Source: Pseudaquabacterium terrae
Lineage (GTDB): Bacteria; Pseudomonadota; Gammaproteobacteria; Burkholderiales; Burkholderiaceae_C
Assembly (NCBI RefSeq): GCF_013266755.1
Contig: NZ_JABRWJ010000010.1
Location: 186,001 to 250,000 of the forward strand
DNA: 64,000 nucleotides
Direction of reading: 5' to 3'
The notes below the pieces were generated by a model, which worked only from the letters and a program-made list of their open reading frames with translations, did not search any database and was not told where the DNA came from. Below are positions 25,148-34,344 of this stretch, piece by piece (the first letter of the stretch is position 1; each line of letters starts with the position of its first letter). Position numbers and translations under genes: made by a program.

Positions 25148-26212
25148 ATGAAGAAATGGATCACCCGGCTGGCCGCAGCGGCGACGTGCACGGCAGCGTT
25201 CCTGCAGCCCGCCGCGGCGCAGGACAAGGGCACGGTCGGCATCGCCATGCCCACCAAGTCGTCGTCGCGCTGGATCGCCGACGGCCAGAACATGGTCAAG
25301 GAGTTCCAGGCCAAGGGCTACAAGGCCGACCTGCAGTACGCCGAGGACGACATCCCGAACCAGCTGGCCCAGGTGGAGAACATGATCACCAAGGGCGTGA
25401 AGGTCCTGGTGATCGCGGCGATCGACGGCACCACGCTGTCCGGCGCGCTGCAGAAGGCGGCCGACAAGGGCGTCAAGGTCATCGCCTACGACCGGCTGAT
25501 CCGCGGCACGAAGAACGTCGACTACTACACCACCTTCGACAACTTCCAGGTCGGCGTGCTGCAGGCGGGCTCGATCGTCGACAAGCTGGGTCTCAAGCAG
25601 GGCAAGGGCCCCTTCAACATCGAGCTCTTCGGCGGCAGCCCGGACGACAACAACGCCTTCTTCTTCTACGACGGCGCGATGAGCGTGCTCAAGCCCTACA
25701 TCGACAGCGGCAAGCTGGTGGTGCGCAGCAAGCAGATGGGCATGGACAAGGTGGGCACGCTGCGCTGGGACGGCGCCACCGCGCAGGCGCGCATGGACAA
25801 TCTCCTGTCGGCCTTCTACGGGCGTGACAAGCTGCATGCGGTGCTGAGCCCGTACGACGGCATCTCGATCGGCATCCTGTCGTCGCTGAAGGGCGTGGGC
25901 TACTGCAGCGCGCAGCAGCCCTGCCCGGTGGTCAGCGGGCAGGACGCCGAGGTCCCGTCGGTGAAGTCGATCCTGCGCAGCGAGCAGAGCTCCACCGTGT
26001 TCAAGGACACGCGCGACCTGGCGCGGGTGACGGTGAACCTGGTGGATGCCGTGCTGGCCGGCAAGCAGCCGGAGATCAACGACACCAAGACCTACAACAA
26101 CGGCACCAAGGTCGTGCCGTCCTACCTGCTGAAGCCGGTGGCCGTCGATTCGGGCAACTGGAAGAAGGTGCTGGTCGACAGCGGCTACTACAAGGAGTCG
26201 CAGCTGCGCTGA
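25148..26212 (+). CDS. chvE: ChvE-like multiple-sugar-binding periplasmic protein
   Basis: A 354-residue receptor with a signal peptide ending near 'PAAAQ' (residue about 25) and a mature start '[21 protein letters not shown]', the fingerprint of ChvE/GguP-type arabinose, galactose and xylose receptors. '[17 protein letters not shown]' and '[19 protein letters not shown]' are also family blocks. ChvE delivers sugars to the GguAB transporter and, in Agrobacterium, signals to VirA; no such sensor is next to it here. A TTG three bases earlier is an alternative start. The downstream neighbours gguA and gguB complete the importer. Confidence 0.9.
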   Translation: MKKWITRLAAAATCTAAFLQPAAAQDKGTVGIAMPTKSSSRWIADGQNMVKEFQAKGYKADLQYAEDDIPNQLAQVENMITKGVKVLVIAAIDGTTLSGALQKAADKGVKVIAYDRLIRGTKNVDYYTTFDNFQVGVLQAGSIVDKLGLKQGKGPFNIELFGGSPDDNNAFFFYDGAMSVLKPYIDSGKLVVRSKQMGMDKVGTLRWDGATAQARMDNLLSAFYGRDKLHAVLSPYDGISIGILSSLKGVGYCSAQQPCPVVSGQDAEVPSVKSILRSEQSSTVFKDTRDLARVTVNLVDAVLAGKQPEINDTKTYNNGTKVVPSYLLKPVAVDSGNWKKVLVDSGYYKESQLR

Positions 26213-26274
26213 AAGCCGTCGGGCCGCCTCGCGCCGCGTGATGGCGCGAACGGCTCCGCAGGGCGCTGACATCC

Positions 26275-27816
26275 ATGGACGTTTTGCTCGACATGCGGGG
26301 CATCCGCAAGACCTTCCCCGGCGTGGTCGCGCTCGACGGTGTGAACCTGGCCGTGCGCGCCGGCGAGATCCACGCCATCGTCGGCGAAAACGGCGCCGGC
26401 AAGTCCACGCTGATGAAGGTGCTGTCGGGCGTCTACCCGCACGGCAGCTACGAGGGCGAGATCCGCTTCGAGGGCGAGCTGCGCCGCTTCGCCGGCATCG
26501 CCGACAGCGAAGCCTGCGGCGTCATCATCATCCACCAGGAACTGGCGCTGGTGCCGCTGCTGTCGATCGCCGAGAACGTGTTCCTCGGCCATGAGACGGC
26601 ACGCGGCGGCGTCATCGACTGGGCGCTCGCGCATCGCCGCGCGCGCGAGCTGCTGGCGCGCGTCGGGCTGAAGGAATCGCCGGCCACGCTGGTGACCGAC
26701 CTCGGCGTGGGCAAGCAGCAGCTGGTGGAGATCGCCAAGGCACTGGCCAAGGAAGTGAAGCTGCTGATCCTCGACGAGCCCACCGCCAGCCTGAACGAGA
26801 GCGACAGCGCTGCCTTGCTGAACCTGCTGCTGGAGCTGAAGCGGCAAGGCATCGCCTGCATCCTGATCTCGCACAAGCTCAACGAGATCGAGCGCGTGGC
26901 CGATGCGATCACCGTGCTGCGCGACGGGGCCACCGTCGCGCACCTGGACTGCCGCACGGTGGTGCCGCGGCAGGATCTGATCATCCGCCACATGGTCGGC
27001 CGCGAGATGGCCGACCGCTACCCGAAGCGCACGCCGAAGATCGGCGACACCGTGTTCGAGCTGCGCGACTGGTGGGTGCACCACCCGCTGCATGCCGAAC
27101 GCGCCGTCGTGAAGGGCGTGAACCTGCAGGTCAGGCGCGGCGAGATCGTCGGCATCGCCGGCCTGATGGGCGCCGGCCGCACCGAGCTGGCGATGAGCGT
27201 CTTCGGCCGCAGCTGGGGCAGGCGCATCCGCGGCACGGCACTGGTGCACGGCGAGCCGCGCGACCTGTCGACCGTGCAGAAGGCGGTGGACGCGGGCCTG
27301 GCCTACGTCACCGAGGACCGCAAGTCGCTCGGGCTGGTGCTGAACGACTCGATCACCCGCAATACCACGCTGGCCAACCTCGAGGGCGTGGCCCGGCACG
27401 GCGTCATCGACGAAGGCCGCGAGCACCGCGTGGCCGAGGACTTCAGGCGCAAGCTCGCCACGCGCTGCGCCGGCGTGCACCAGCCGGTGGTCAACCTCTC
27501 GGGCGGCAACCAGCAGAAGGTGGTGCTGGCGAAGTGGCTCTTCTCCGAGCCCGAACTGCTGATCCTGGACGAGCCGACCCGCGGCATCGACGTCGGCGCG
27601 AAGTTCGAGATCTACTCCCTCATCGCGCGGCTGGCCGAGGAAGGCCGCGCCATCGTGCTGATCTCCTCCGAGATGCCGGAGCTGCTGGGCCTGGCCGACC
27701 GCCTCTACGTGATGAACGAAGGCCAGTTCGTCGCGGAATTCCCGGTGGCGCAAGCGTCGCAGGAGCGGATCATGCATGCCATCGTCAACGCGAGTCGCAA
27801 TGAGCGCTGTGCCTGA
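26275..27816 (+). CDS. gguA: GguA-like sugar ABC importer ATPase (two ATP-binding domains)
   Basis: A 513-residue tandem ATPase of the MglA/XylG/GguA group. The first half has Walker A 'GENGAGKST' near 37-45 and Walker B 'LLILDEPTASL' near 163; its signature is the usual degenerate 'VGKQQLVEIAKAL'. The second half has the altered P-loop 'GLMGAGRTEL' near 300 and the full signature 'LSGGNQQKVVLAKWL' near 405 with 'LLILDEPTRGIDVG'. It starts 62 bases after chvE and overlaps gguB by 17 bases. It energises uptake of arabinose, galactose or xylose bound by ChvE. Confidence 0.92.
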   Translation: MDVLLDMRGIRKTFPGVVALDGVNLAVRAGEIHAIVGENGAGKSTLMKVLSGVYPHGSYEGEIRFEGELRRFAGIADSEACGVIIIHQELALVPLLSIAENVFLGHETARGGVIDWALAHRRARELLARVGLKESPATLVTDLGVGKQQLVEIAKALAKEVKLLILDEPTASLNESDSAALLNLLLELKRQGIACILISHKLNEIERVADAITVLRDGATVAHLDCRTVVPRQDLIIRHMVGREMADRYPKRTPKIGDTVFELRDWWVHHPLHAERAVVKGVNLQVRRGEIVGIAGLMGAGRTELAMSVFGRSWGRRIRGTALVHGEPRDLSTVQKAVDAGLAYVTEDRKSLGLVLNDSITRNTTLANLEGVARHGVIDEGREHRVAEDFRRKLATRCAGVHQPVVNLSGGNQQKVVLAKWLFSEPELLILDEPTRGIDVGAKFEIYSLIARLAEEGRAIVLISSEMPELLGLADRLYVMNEGQFVAEFPVAQASQERIMHAIVNASRNERCA

Positions 27817-29020
27817 AGCCGAATTCTCCACCCCGCGGCGCGACGCCGCCGGCGCGCGCGAGGCCGCCCACTTCCTGAAGCAGAACCTGCGCGAGTACGG
27901 CATGCTGCTGTCGCTCGTCGCCATCATGGTGTTCTTCCAGGTGATGACCGACGGCACGCTGCTGCAGCCGCTGAACCTGACGAACCTGGTGCTGCAGAAC
28001 AGCTACATCGTCATCATGGCGCTGGGCATGCTGCTGGTGATCGTCGCCGGGCACATCGACCTGTCGGTGGGCTCGGTGTGCGGCTTCATCGGCGCGCTCG
28101 CGGCGGTGCTGATGGTGAACTTCGACTGGCACTTCGTGCCGGCCACGCTGGCCTGCCTGGCCGCGGGTGCGGCGATCGGCGCGGCGCAGGGCTGGTTCGT
28201 CGCCTACTTCAAGATTCCTTCGTTCATCGTCACGCTGGCCGGGATGCTGGTGTTCAAGGGACTCGCGCTGGCGCTGCTGCAGGGGCAGTCGGTCGGGCCG
28301 TTCCCGGAAACATTCCAGCTGCTCAGCTCGGGCTTCATCCCCGAGGTCTTCGCCTCCGGGGCGGGGTCCGAGCTGCGCTTCACCTCGCTGCTGCTGGGCG
28401 TCGGCGTGGCCGCGGCGATGGTCGTGGCGGCGTGGCGCGCGCGCAGCCATGCGCAGATGCACGGCATGGAGCTGGAGCCCTTCGCGCTCTTCGTCGCACG
28501 CAACGCGGTGTTCGCCGCGATCCTCGTCGGCCTGGCGTGGGTGATGGCCTCGTACAAGGGCCTGCCCAACGTGCTGATCGTGATGTTCGTGCTGATGGTG
28601 GCCTACGATTTCGTGACCTCGCGCACGGTGCCTGGCCGCCGGCTTTACGCGTTGGGAGGCAACGAGAAGGCCGCACGGCTGTCGGGCATCAAGACGGAGC
28701 GCCTGGCCTTCCTGACCTTCGTCAACATGGGCGTGCTGGCCGCGCTGGCGGGGCTCGTCTTCGCCGCGCGACTGAACACGGCCACGCCCAAGGCGGGCCT
28801 GGGCTTCGAGCTGGACGTGATCGCCGCCTGCTTCATCGGCGGCGCCTCGGCCTCGGGCGGCGTCGGCAAGGTGATGGGCGCGGTGATCGGCGCCTTCGTG
28901 ATGGGCGTGATGAACAACGGCATGTCCATCCTCGGCATCGGCATCGACTACCAGCAGGTGATCAAGGGCGGGGTGCTGCTGGCCGCGGTGTGCCTGGACG
29001 TCTACAACAAGAACAAGTAG
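27800..29020 (+). CDS. gguB: GguB-like sugar ABC importer permease
   Basis: A 406-residue permease of the XylH/GguB type with about ten hydrophobic helices. The conserved 'GHIDLSVGSV' near 90, 'FIVTLAGMLVFKG' near 143-155 and 'GGASASGGVGKVMGAVIGAFVMG' near 345-370 are hallmark BPD_transp_2 motifs. The length and the long loop near 205-230 match XylH/GguB rather than the shorter RbsC. The ATG at 27800 overlaps gguA and is preferred over an upstream in-frame ATG because of the overlap and the natural N-terminus. Partner of ChvE and GguA. Confidence 0.9.
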   Translation: MSAVPEAEFSTPRRDAAGAREAAHFLKQNLREYGMLLSLVAIMVFFQVMTDGTLLQPLNLTNLVLQNSYIVIMALGMLLVIVAGHIDLSVGSVCGFIGALAAVLMVNFDWHFVPATLACLAAGAAIGAAQGWFVAYFKIPSFIVTLAGMLVFKGLALALLQGQSVGPFPETFQLLSSGFIPEVFASGAGSELRFTSLLLGVGVAAAMVVAAWRARSHAQMHGMELEPFALFVARNAVFAAILVGLAWVMASYKGLPNVLIVMFVLMVAYDFVTSRTVPGRRLYALGGNEKAARLSGIKTERLAFLTFVNMGVLAALAGLVFAARLNTATPKAGLGFELDVIAACFIGGASASGGVGKVMGAVIGAFVMGVMNNGMSILGIGIDYQQVIKGGVLLAAVCLDVYNKNK

Positions 29021-29023
29021 CGG

Positions 29024-30508
29024 ATGCTGCGGCTCTCCGGGATCACCAAGCGCTTCGTCGGCGTGCAGGCGCTGCGCGACGTGCAGTTGCACCTGCGCGC
29101 GGGCGAAGTGCATGCGTTGATGGGACAGAACGGCGCCGGCAAGTCCACGTTGATCAAGGTGCTCACCGGCGTGCACCCGGCCGACGACGGCGAGATCCGC
29201 CTCGCCGGTGAGCCGATCCGCCCGCGCTCGCCGGCCGAGGCGCAAGGCGTCGGCATCGCGACCGTCTACCAGGAGGTGAACCTCTGCGGCAACCTCTCGG
29301 TGGCCGAGAACATCTTCGCCGGCCGCCTGCCGCGGCGCGCCGGATTCATCGACCGCGCGCGCATGGTGCGCGAAGCGCGCGAACTGCTGCGCCGACTGCA
29401 TCTGGACATCGACGTGGGGCAGCCGCTGGGCCGCTACCCGGTGGCGGTGCAGCAGATGGTGGCGATCGCGCGCGCGCTGGGCATGCACTCGCGCGTGCTG
29501 ATCCTCGACGAGCCTTCCTCCAGCCTCGATGCCGACGAGGTGCAGCACCTCTTCGCCGTGCTGCGCGGGCTGCGCGCGCAGGGGCTGGCGATCCTCTTCG
29601 TCACGCACTTCCTCGACGAGGTCTACGCGCTGGCCGACCGCATCACGGTGCTGCGCAACGGCGAGTTCGTCGGCGAATACACGCCGCCCGAGCTGCCCGC
29701 GCCGGCGCTGGTGGCGGCGATGATCGGCCGCGAGCTGGCCGCCGAGGGCGCACGCCAGCCGGCCGCGGCGTCGGGCGGCGGCGCGCCGCTGCTCGAGACG
29801 CGGGGCCTGGCGCGCCGCGGCGCGCTGCAGCCCGCAGACCTGCAGATCCGGCCCGGCGAAGTGCTGGGGCTTGCGGGGCTGCTCGGCTCGGGCCGCACGG
29901 AGCTCGCGCGGCTGCTCTTCGGCATGGACCGGCCCGACCGCGGCGAGCTGCGCGTCGATGGCCGCGTGGTGAGCTTCGAGCATCCGGCGCAGGCGGTCGC
30001 GCTCGGCCTGGCGATGTGCCCGGAGGAGCGCAAGATCGACGGCATCGTCGCCGACCTGTCGGTGCGCGAGAACATCGTGCTGGCGCTGCAGGCGCGGCAG
30101 GGGCTGTGGAAGGTCCTGTCGCGGCGGCGCCAGCAGGAGATCGCAGAGCGCTACATCCGCGCGCTCGACATCCGCACCGCCGATGCGGATACCCCCATCG
30201 GTCAGCTGTCGGGCGGCAACCAGCAGAAGGCGATCCTGGCGCGCTGGCTGGCGACCGAGCCCCGGCTGCTGATCCTGGACGAACCGACACGCGGCATCGA
30301 TGTCGCGGCGAAGCAGGAGATCATGAACGAGATCGTGCGCCTGGCGCGCGCCGGACTGGCGGTGCTGTTCGTCTCGTCGGAGCTCGACGAGATTGCGCGC
30401 CTGGCCGACCGCATCGCGGTGCTGCGCGAGCGGCGCCTCGTCGGCGAGCTGCCCGGCGGCAGCGACGAGGCGACCATCGGACGGCTGATCACCGGGGCGG
30501 TGACATGA
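29024..30508 (+). CDS. ytfR: YtfR-like sugar ABC importer ATPase
   Basis: A 494-residue tandem ATPase. First half: Walker A 'GQNGAGKST' near 35-43, 'TVYQEVNLCGNLSVAENIF' near 83-101, Walker B 'VLILDEPSSSLD' near 158. Second half: 'GLLGSGRTELARLLFG' near 285-300, signature 'LSGGNQQKAILARWL' near 395 and 'LILDEPTRGIDVA'. The 'VNLCGNLSVAENI' block is typical for YtfR, ATPase of the galactofuranose system. It begins three bases after gguB and its stop overlaps ytfT as ATGA. Its receptor YtfQ lies four genes upstream. Confidence 0.89.
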   Translation: MLRLSGITKRFVGVQALRDVQLHLRAGEVHALMGQNGAGKSTLIKVLTGVHPADDGEIRLAGEPIRPRSPAEAQGVGIATVYQEVNLCGNLSVAENIFAGRLPRRAGFIDRARMVREARELLRRLHLDIDVGQPLGRYPVAVQQMVAIARALGMHSRVLILDEPSSSLDADEVQHLFAVLRGLRAQGLAILFVTHFLDEVYALADRITVLRNGEFVGEYTPPELPAPALVAAMIGRELAAEGARQPAAASGGGAPLLETRGLARRGALQPADLQIRPGEVLGLAGLLGSGRTELARLLFGMDRPDRGELRVDGRVVSFEHPAQAVALGLAMCPEERKIDGIVADLSVRENIVLALQARQGLWKVLSRRRQQEIAERYIRALDIRTADADTPIGQLSGGNQQKAILARWLATEPRLLILDEPTRGIDVAAKQEIMNEIVRLARAGLAVLFVSSELDEIARLADRIAVLRERRLVGELPGGSDEATIGRLITGAVT

Positions 30509-31554
30509 GCGCGTCGCGCCGCCTGTTCGGCCACCGGCTGTTCTGGCCCGTACTTACGCTGCTCGCGCTGCTGGCGCTGAACGCGGCCTTCAACCCGGGC
30601 TTTCTGCAACTGCGCTGGCGCGACGGGCATCTCTACGGCAGCCTGATCGACATCCTCAACCGCGCTGCGCCGCTGGTGCTGGTGTCGCTCGGCATGACGA
30701 TGGTGATCGCCACGCGCGGCATCGACATCTCGGTCGGTGCGGTGGTGGCGATCAGCGCGGCGATCGCCGCGCTGATGGTCGGCGGCCAGCTCACGGTGGT
30801 CGACGGCGTACCGACGATGAACAGCCGCTTCCCGATGCCTGTGGCGCTGGCGGCGGCGCTCGGCGTGGCCGCGCTGTGCGGGTTGTGGAACGGCGTGCTG
30901 GTGGCCGGTGTCGGCATGCAGCCGATCATCGCCACGCTGATCCTGATGGTGGCCGGGCGCGGCATCGCGCAATTGCTCACCGGCGGGCAGATCATCACGG
31001 TGTACTACCCGCCGTACTTCCACCTCGGCAATGGCTACCTGCTGGGGCTGCCGTTCTCGGTGTTCGTGGCCGGCGCGGTGGCACTGGCGCTGCACGGAAT
31101 GCTGACGCGCACCGCGCTGGGCCTGTTCGTGCAGGCCATCGGCATCAATCCCGCGGCCGCGCACATGGCCGGCGTGCGGCAGAAGCGGATCACCGTGGCC
31201 GCCTACGTGTTCTGCGGCCTGTGCGCCGGCCTGGCCGGGCTGCTGATCAGCTCCAACGTCAAGAGCGCCGACGGCAACAACGCCGGCCTGCTGATGGAGC
31301 TGGACGCGATCCTGGCGGTCACGCTCGGCGGCACGCTGCTGACCGGCGGCCGCTTCAGCCTGGCCGGCACCGTGCTCGGCGCGCTGATCATCCAGACGCT
31401 GACCTCCACGATCTACTCGATCGGCGTGCCGCCGGAAATGAACCTGCTGGTCAAGGCGGCGGTGGTGTTCGTCGTGATGCTGCTGCAATCGGCGGAATTC
31501 CGGGCGATGGTGCGGCAGTGGGCGGTGCGTCCCGCGCCGGGGGCTGTGCGATGA
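30505..31554 (+). CDS. ytfT: YtfT-like sugar ABC importer permease
   Basis: A 349-residue BPD_transp_2 permease with 'RGIDISVGAVVAIS' near 72-85 and 'GGTLLTGGRFSLAGTVLGALIIQTL' near 275-299. The phrase 'TVYYPPYFHLGNGYLLGLPFSV' near 165-185 is distinctive for YtfT. It is the first of two permeases that would pair as a heterodimer with YjfF. The start overlaps the ytfR stop as ATGA; its own stop overlaps a short open frame that leads into yjfF. Confidence 0.88.
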   Translation: MSASRRLFGHRLFWPVLTLLALLALNAAFNPGFLQLRWRDGHLYGSLIDILNRAAPLVLVSLGMTMVIATRGIDISVGAVVAISAAIAALMVGGQLTVVDGVPTMNSRFPMPVALAAALGVAALCGLWNGVLVAGVGMQPIIATLILMVAGRGIAQLLTGGQIITVYYPPYFHLGNGYLLGLPFSVFVAGAVALALHGMLTRTALGLFVQAIGINPAAAHMAGVRQKRITVAAYVFCGLCAGLAGLLISSNVKSADGNNAGLLMELDAILAVTLGGTLLTGGRFSLAGTVLGALIIQTLTSTIYSIGVPPEMNLLVKAAVVFVVMLLQSAEFRAMVRQWAVRPAPGAVR

Positions 31555-31658
31555 ACGTGCCCGCCCAGGAGGGTGCGCCGATGAGCCCCGCCCGGCCGCC
31601 CGAAGGGGCTCAGCCCCGCTTGGCGGGGAGGCGCGAAGCGCCAGGGGTGCTCTCATGA
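31551..31658 (+). repeat. GC-rich intergenic repeat with a 35-codon frame bridging ytfT and yjfF
   Basis: The spacer between the two permease genes carries dyads (ccgcccgaagggg and ccccgcttggcgggg, about 31596-31628) and the 'gaggcgcgaagcgccaggggtg' type sequence common between betaproteobacterial genes. An ATG at 31551 overlaps the ytfT stop as ATGA, the frame stays open for 35 codons, and its TGA at 31656-31658 overlaps the yjfF ATG, again as ATGA. The predicted product is Pro/Arg/Ala-rich with no recognisable domain. Both overlaps are typical of coupled translation, so the frame may simply keep ribosomes moving through the repeat. Confidence 0.55.
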
Positions 31659-32668
31659 CCGCGACTGAAGCGCTCACCGGGCGTGCGCCGCCGGTGCGCG
31701 GTCCGCGCCTCGATCCGCGCCACGTGCCCTTGGCGGTGACGACAGCGCTGTTCGCTGCGATGTTCGGCTACGGCGGCGTTGCCTACGACGGCTTCTTCTC
31801 GGCGCAGGTGCTGCTGAACCTGCTGATCGACAACGCCTTCCTGCTCATCGTCGCGGTCGGGATGAGCTTCGTGATCCTTGCCGGCGGCATCGACCTGTCG
31901 GTGGGCGCCGTGATCGCGTTCGCGACGATGCTGCTGGCGTGGCTCGTGGAACGCCAGGGCTGGTCGCCCGCCGCGGCCATCGCGCTGGTGCTCGTGCTCG
32001 GCACCGCCTTCGGCGCGCTGCAGGGCTGGCTGGTGCAGCGCTTCCGGCTGCAGCCCTTCATCGTCACGCTGGCCGGCATGTTCCTGGCGCGCGGCTTGTG
32101 CTACGTGATCAGCATCGACTCGATCAGCATCGAGAACGAGAGCTTCGTCGCCGTCGCGCAGGCCCGCGTGCCGCTGGGCGGCGAGGCCTCGGTCAGCGTC
32201 GGTGCGCTGGTCGCCGTGGCGGTGCTGGCGGCCGGGCTGTACCTGGCGCATGCCAGCGACTTCGGACGCGCTGTCTACGCGTTAGGCGGCAACGAGCACT
32301 CGGCGCTGCTGATGGGCCTGCCCGTCGCACGCACCATGGTGCTGGTGTACACGCTGTCGGGCCTGTGCTCGGCGCTGGCCGGCGTGGTGTTCGCGTCCTA
32401 CATGCTGTCCGGTTATGGCCTGCACGCGATGGGGCTGGAGCTGGACGCCATCGCTGCCGTGGTGATCGGCGGCACGCTGCTGTCCGGCGGCGTCGGCACC
32501 CTGGCCGGCACGCTGTTCGGCGTGCTGATCCTGGGCATGATCCAGACGCTGATCAGCTTCGACGGCAGCCTCAGCTCCTGGTGGACGCGCATCGTCATCG
32601 GCGCGCTGCTGTTCGCGTTCTGCGCGCTGCAGCGCCTGTTCGAGCGCCGGCCGGGCCCATCGACCTAG
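31655..32668 (+). CDS. yjfF: YjfF-like sugar ABC importer permease
   Basis: A 337-residue permease with 'AGGIDLSVGAVIAF' near 75-88, 'PFIVTLAGMFLARGLCYVIS' near 132-151, 'ALGGNEHSALLMGLPV' near 208-223 and 'GGTLLSGGVGTLAGTLFGVLILG' near 270-292. 'LCYVISIDSISIEN' is typical of YjfF, the second permease of the galactofuranose importer. It follows the bridging repeat and is seven bases upstream of dgoK, tying transport to galactonate catabolism. Confidence 0.88.
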   Translation: MTATEALTGRAPPVRGPRLDPRHVPLAVTTALFAAMFGYGGVAYDGFFSAQVLLNLLIDNAFLLIVAVGMSFVILAGGIDLSVGAVIAFATMLLAWLVERQGWSPAAAIALVLVLGTAFGALQGWLVQRFRLQPFIVTLAGMFLARGLCYVISIDSISIENESFVAVAQARVPLGGEASVSVGALVAVAVLAAGLYLAHASDFGRAVYALGGNEHSALLMGLPVARTMVLVYTLSGLCSALAGVVFASYMLSGYGLHAMGLELDAIAAVVIGGTLLSGGVGTLAGTLFGVLILGMIQTLISFDGSLSSWWTRIVIGALLFAFCALQRLFERRPGPST

Positions 32669-32675
32669 GATCCTC

Positions 32676-33608
32676 ATGACAGAAAACGCGATGCGCCGGC
32701 CCGCGTTCGTCGGCATCGACTGGGGCACGACCAATCGCCGTGCCTGGCTGCTGGACGACGCCGGCGAGGTGCTGGCGCTGCACCGCGACGAGCAGGGCAG
32801 CCTGGCCTGCCGTGGCCGCTTCGTTGGCGCGCTGGAAGACCTGCTGGCGCGCTGGCCGGCGGCGCGGGGCGTGCCGGTCGTGATGTCGGGCATGGTCGGC
32901 TCGGCGCTGGGCTGGCAGGAGGTGCCGTACCTCGACGCGGGTGTGCCGCTGGCCGAGCTGCCGCGCCACGTGGTGCCGGTGGCGGACGCGCCGGCTGGCG
33001 CGCACTGGTGCATCGTGCCCGGCCTGTGCTGTCGCGACGGCGCCGGCCGCGTGGACGTGATGCGCGGCGAAGAGACACAACTTCTCGGTGCGGACGCACT
33101 GGCCGCCGGCGATGGCTGGACGGTGCTGCCCGGCACGCACAGCAAGTGGGTGCGGCTGCACGGCGGCGTGGTGGCCGAGCTGCGCACCTACCTGAGCGGC
33201 GAGCTGTTCGCGACGCTCCGCGCGCAGGGCACGCTGGCGCCGCTGATGGCCGTTGCGGCCGACGATGCCGGCGCGGCCTTCGATCGCGGCGTGCAGGCCC
33301 TGGGCGACGAGGAGCTCGGCCATGCGCTGTTCGGCGCACGGGCCCGCGTCATGGCGGCGGGCGCGCCCGCCGCCGGCACGGCCGACTACGTCAGTGGCCT
33401 GCTCATCGCCGCCGAATGGCGCGACGCGCTGCGCCGCGGCCTGCCGCCGGGGCAGCCCGTGCGCCTGCTCGGCGAGCCGGCGCTGGCCGAGCGCCATGCC
33501 CGGTGTGCGCGCCACTTCGGCGGCCGCACCGAGACGCTGGACCCGCAGGCGGCGCAGCTCGCCGCCTGGCGGACCTTCCTTCGAAGCCTGTCGGAGCACC
33601 CGTCATGA
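32676..33608 (+). CDS. dgoK: 2-Dehydro-3-deoxygalactonokinase
   Basis: A 310-residue kinase of the ASKHA fold. 'FVGIDWGTTNRRAWLLD' near 10-26 is the phosphate-binding start, 'VMSGMVGSALGWQEVPYL' near 69-86 and 'DVMRGEETQLLGA' near 127-139 and 'LPGTHSKWV' near 150-158 are DgoK signatures. It phosphorylates 2-keto-3-deoxy-D-galactonate to the 6-phosphate. Its stop overlaps the dgoA start as ATGA. Its presence in the same operon as pentose-oxidation genes suggests the upstream dehydrogenase, lactonase and dehydratase also handle galactose derivatives. Confidence 0.9.
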   Translation: MTENAMRRPAFVGIDWGTTNRRAWLLDDAGEVLALHRDEQGSLACRGRFVGALEDLLARWPAARGVPVVMSGMVGSALGWQEVPYLDAGVPLAELPRHVVPVADAPAGAHWCIVPGLCCRDGAGRVDVMRGEETQLLGADALAAGDGWTVLPGTHSKWVRLHGGVVAELRTYLSGELFATLRAQGTLAPLMAVAADDAGAAFDRGVQALGDEELGHALFGARARVMAAGAPAAGTADYVSGLLIAAEWRDALRRGLPPGQPVRLLGEPALAERHARCARHFGGRTETLDPQAAQLAAWRTFLRSLSEHPS

Positions 33609-34222
33609 GACCTGCCTTCGCCGCCGACCTGCCGCCGCTGGTGGCCATTCTTCGCGGGCTGCAGCCCGAACGCGCGGCCGACGTCGGCCGGGTGCTGTTC
33701 GACTGCGGCCTGCGCGGCGTCGAAGTGCCGCTGAACCGGCCCGGGGCGTTGCCGGCCATCGCCACGCTGGCGGCGATGGCGCCCGCCGATGCGCTGGTCG
33801 GCGCCGGGACCGTGCTCGCCGAGGCCGACGTCGATGCGGTGGCGCAGGCCGGCGGCCGGCTCATCGTGTCGCCGCATTTCGATCCGGCGATCGTCGCGCG
33901 CACGATCGCGCGCGGGCTGATCGCTGCGCCCGGGGTCTTCACGGCCAGCGAGGCCTTCGCCGCGCTGCGGGCCGGCGCGCACGCGCTCAAGCTGTTCCCG
34001 GCCGAAGGCAGCAGTCCGGCGGCATTGCGCGCGCTGGCCACCGTGCTGCCCGAGGACACGCCGCTGTGGCCCGTCGGCGGCCTCGAGCCGGAGCACCTGG
34101 CCGCCTGGCGCGCGGCCGGTGCCACCGGCTTCGGCATCGGCGGCGCACTGTTCAAGCCGGCGTTCGATCTCGACGAGATTGCACGCCGGGCGCGCGCTTT
34201 CGTCGCTGCCTGGCACGGCTGA
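33605..34222 (+). CDS. dgoA: 2-Dehydro-3-deoxy-6-phosphogalactonate aldolase
   Basis: A 205-residue KDPG/KDPGal aldolase. 'LVAILRGLQPERA' near 11-23 contains the catalytic Glu-region Arg, 'VGAGTVL' near 65-71, 'GRLIVSPHFDP' near 83-93, and the Schiff-base Lys lies in 'GAHALKLFPAE' near 122-132. It splits KDPGal to pyruvate and glyceraldehyde 3-phosphate. The product is the natural partner of DgoK. The 120 bases downstream contain no gene; the next gene has its own start region. Confidence 0.9.
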   Translation: MRPAFAADLPPLVAILRGLQPERAADVGRVLFDCGLRGVEVPLNRPGALPAIATLAAMAPADALVGAGTVLAEADVDAVAQAGGRLIVSPHFDPAIVARTIARGLIAAPGVFTASEAFAALRAGAHALKLFPAEGSSPAALRALATVLPEDTPLWPVGGLEPEHLAAWRAAGATGFGIGGALFKPAFDLDEIARRARAFVAAWHG

Positions 34223-34344
34223 GCCCCCGGCCGGCCCTGCGGCACGCGCCCTTGGTGGGGCACTCACGCCTTCCTCGTTCGCGTCATTGCGCCCAGAATG
34301 GAACGTGCTCGTCTCCCGTGGAGATGGCCGGCCATGAGGTGTCC

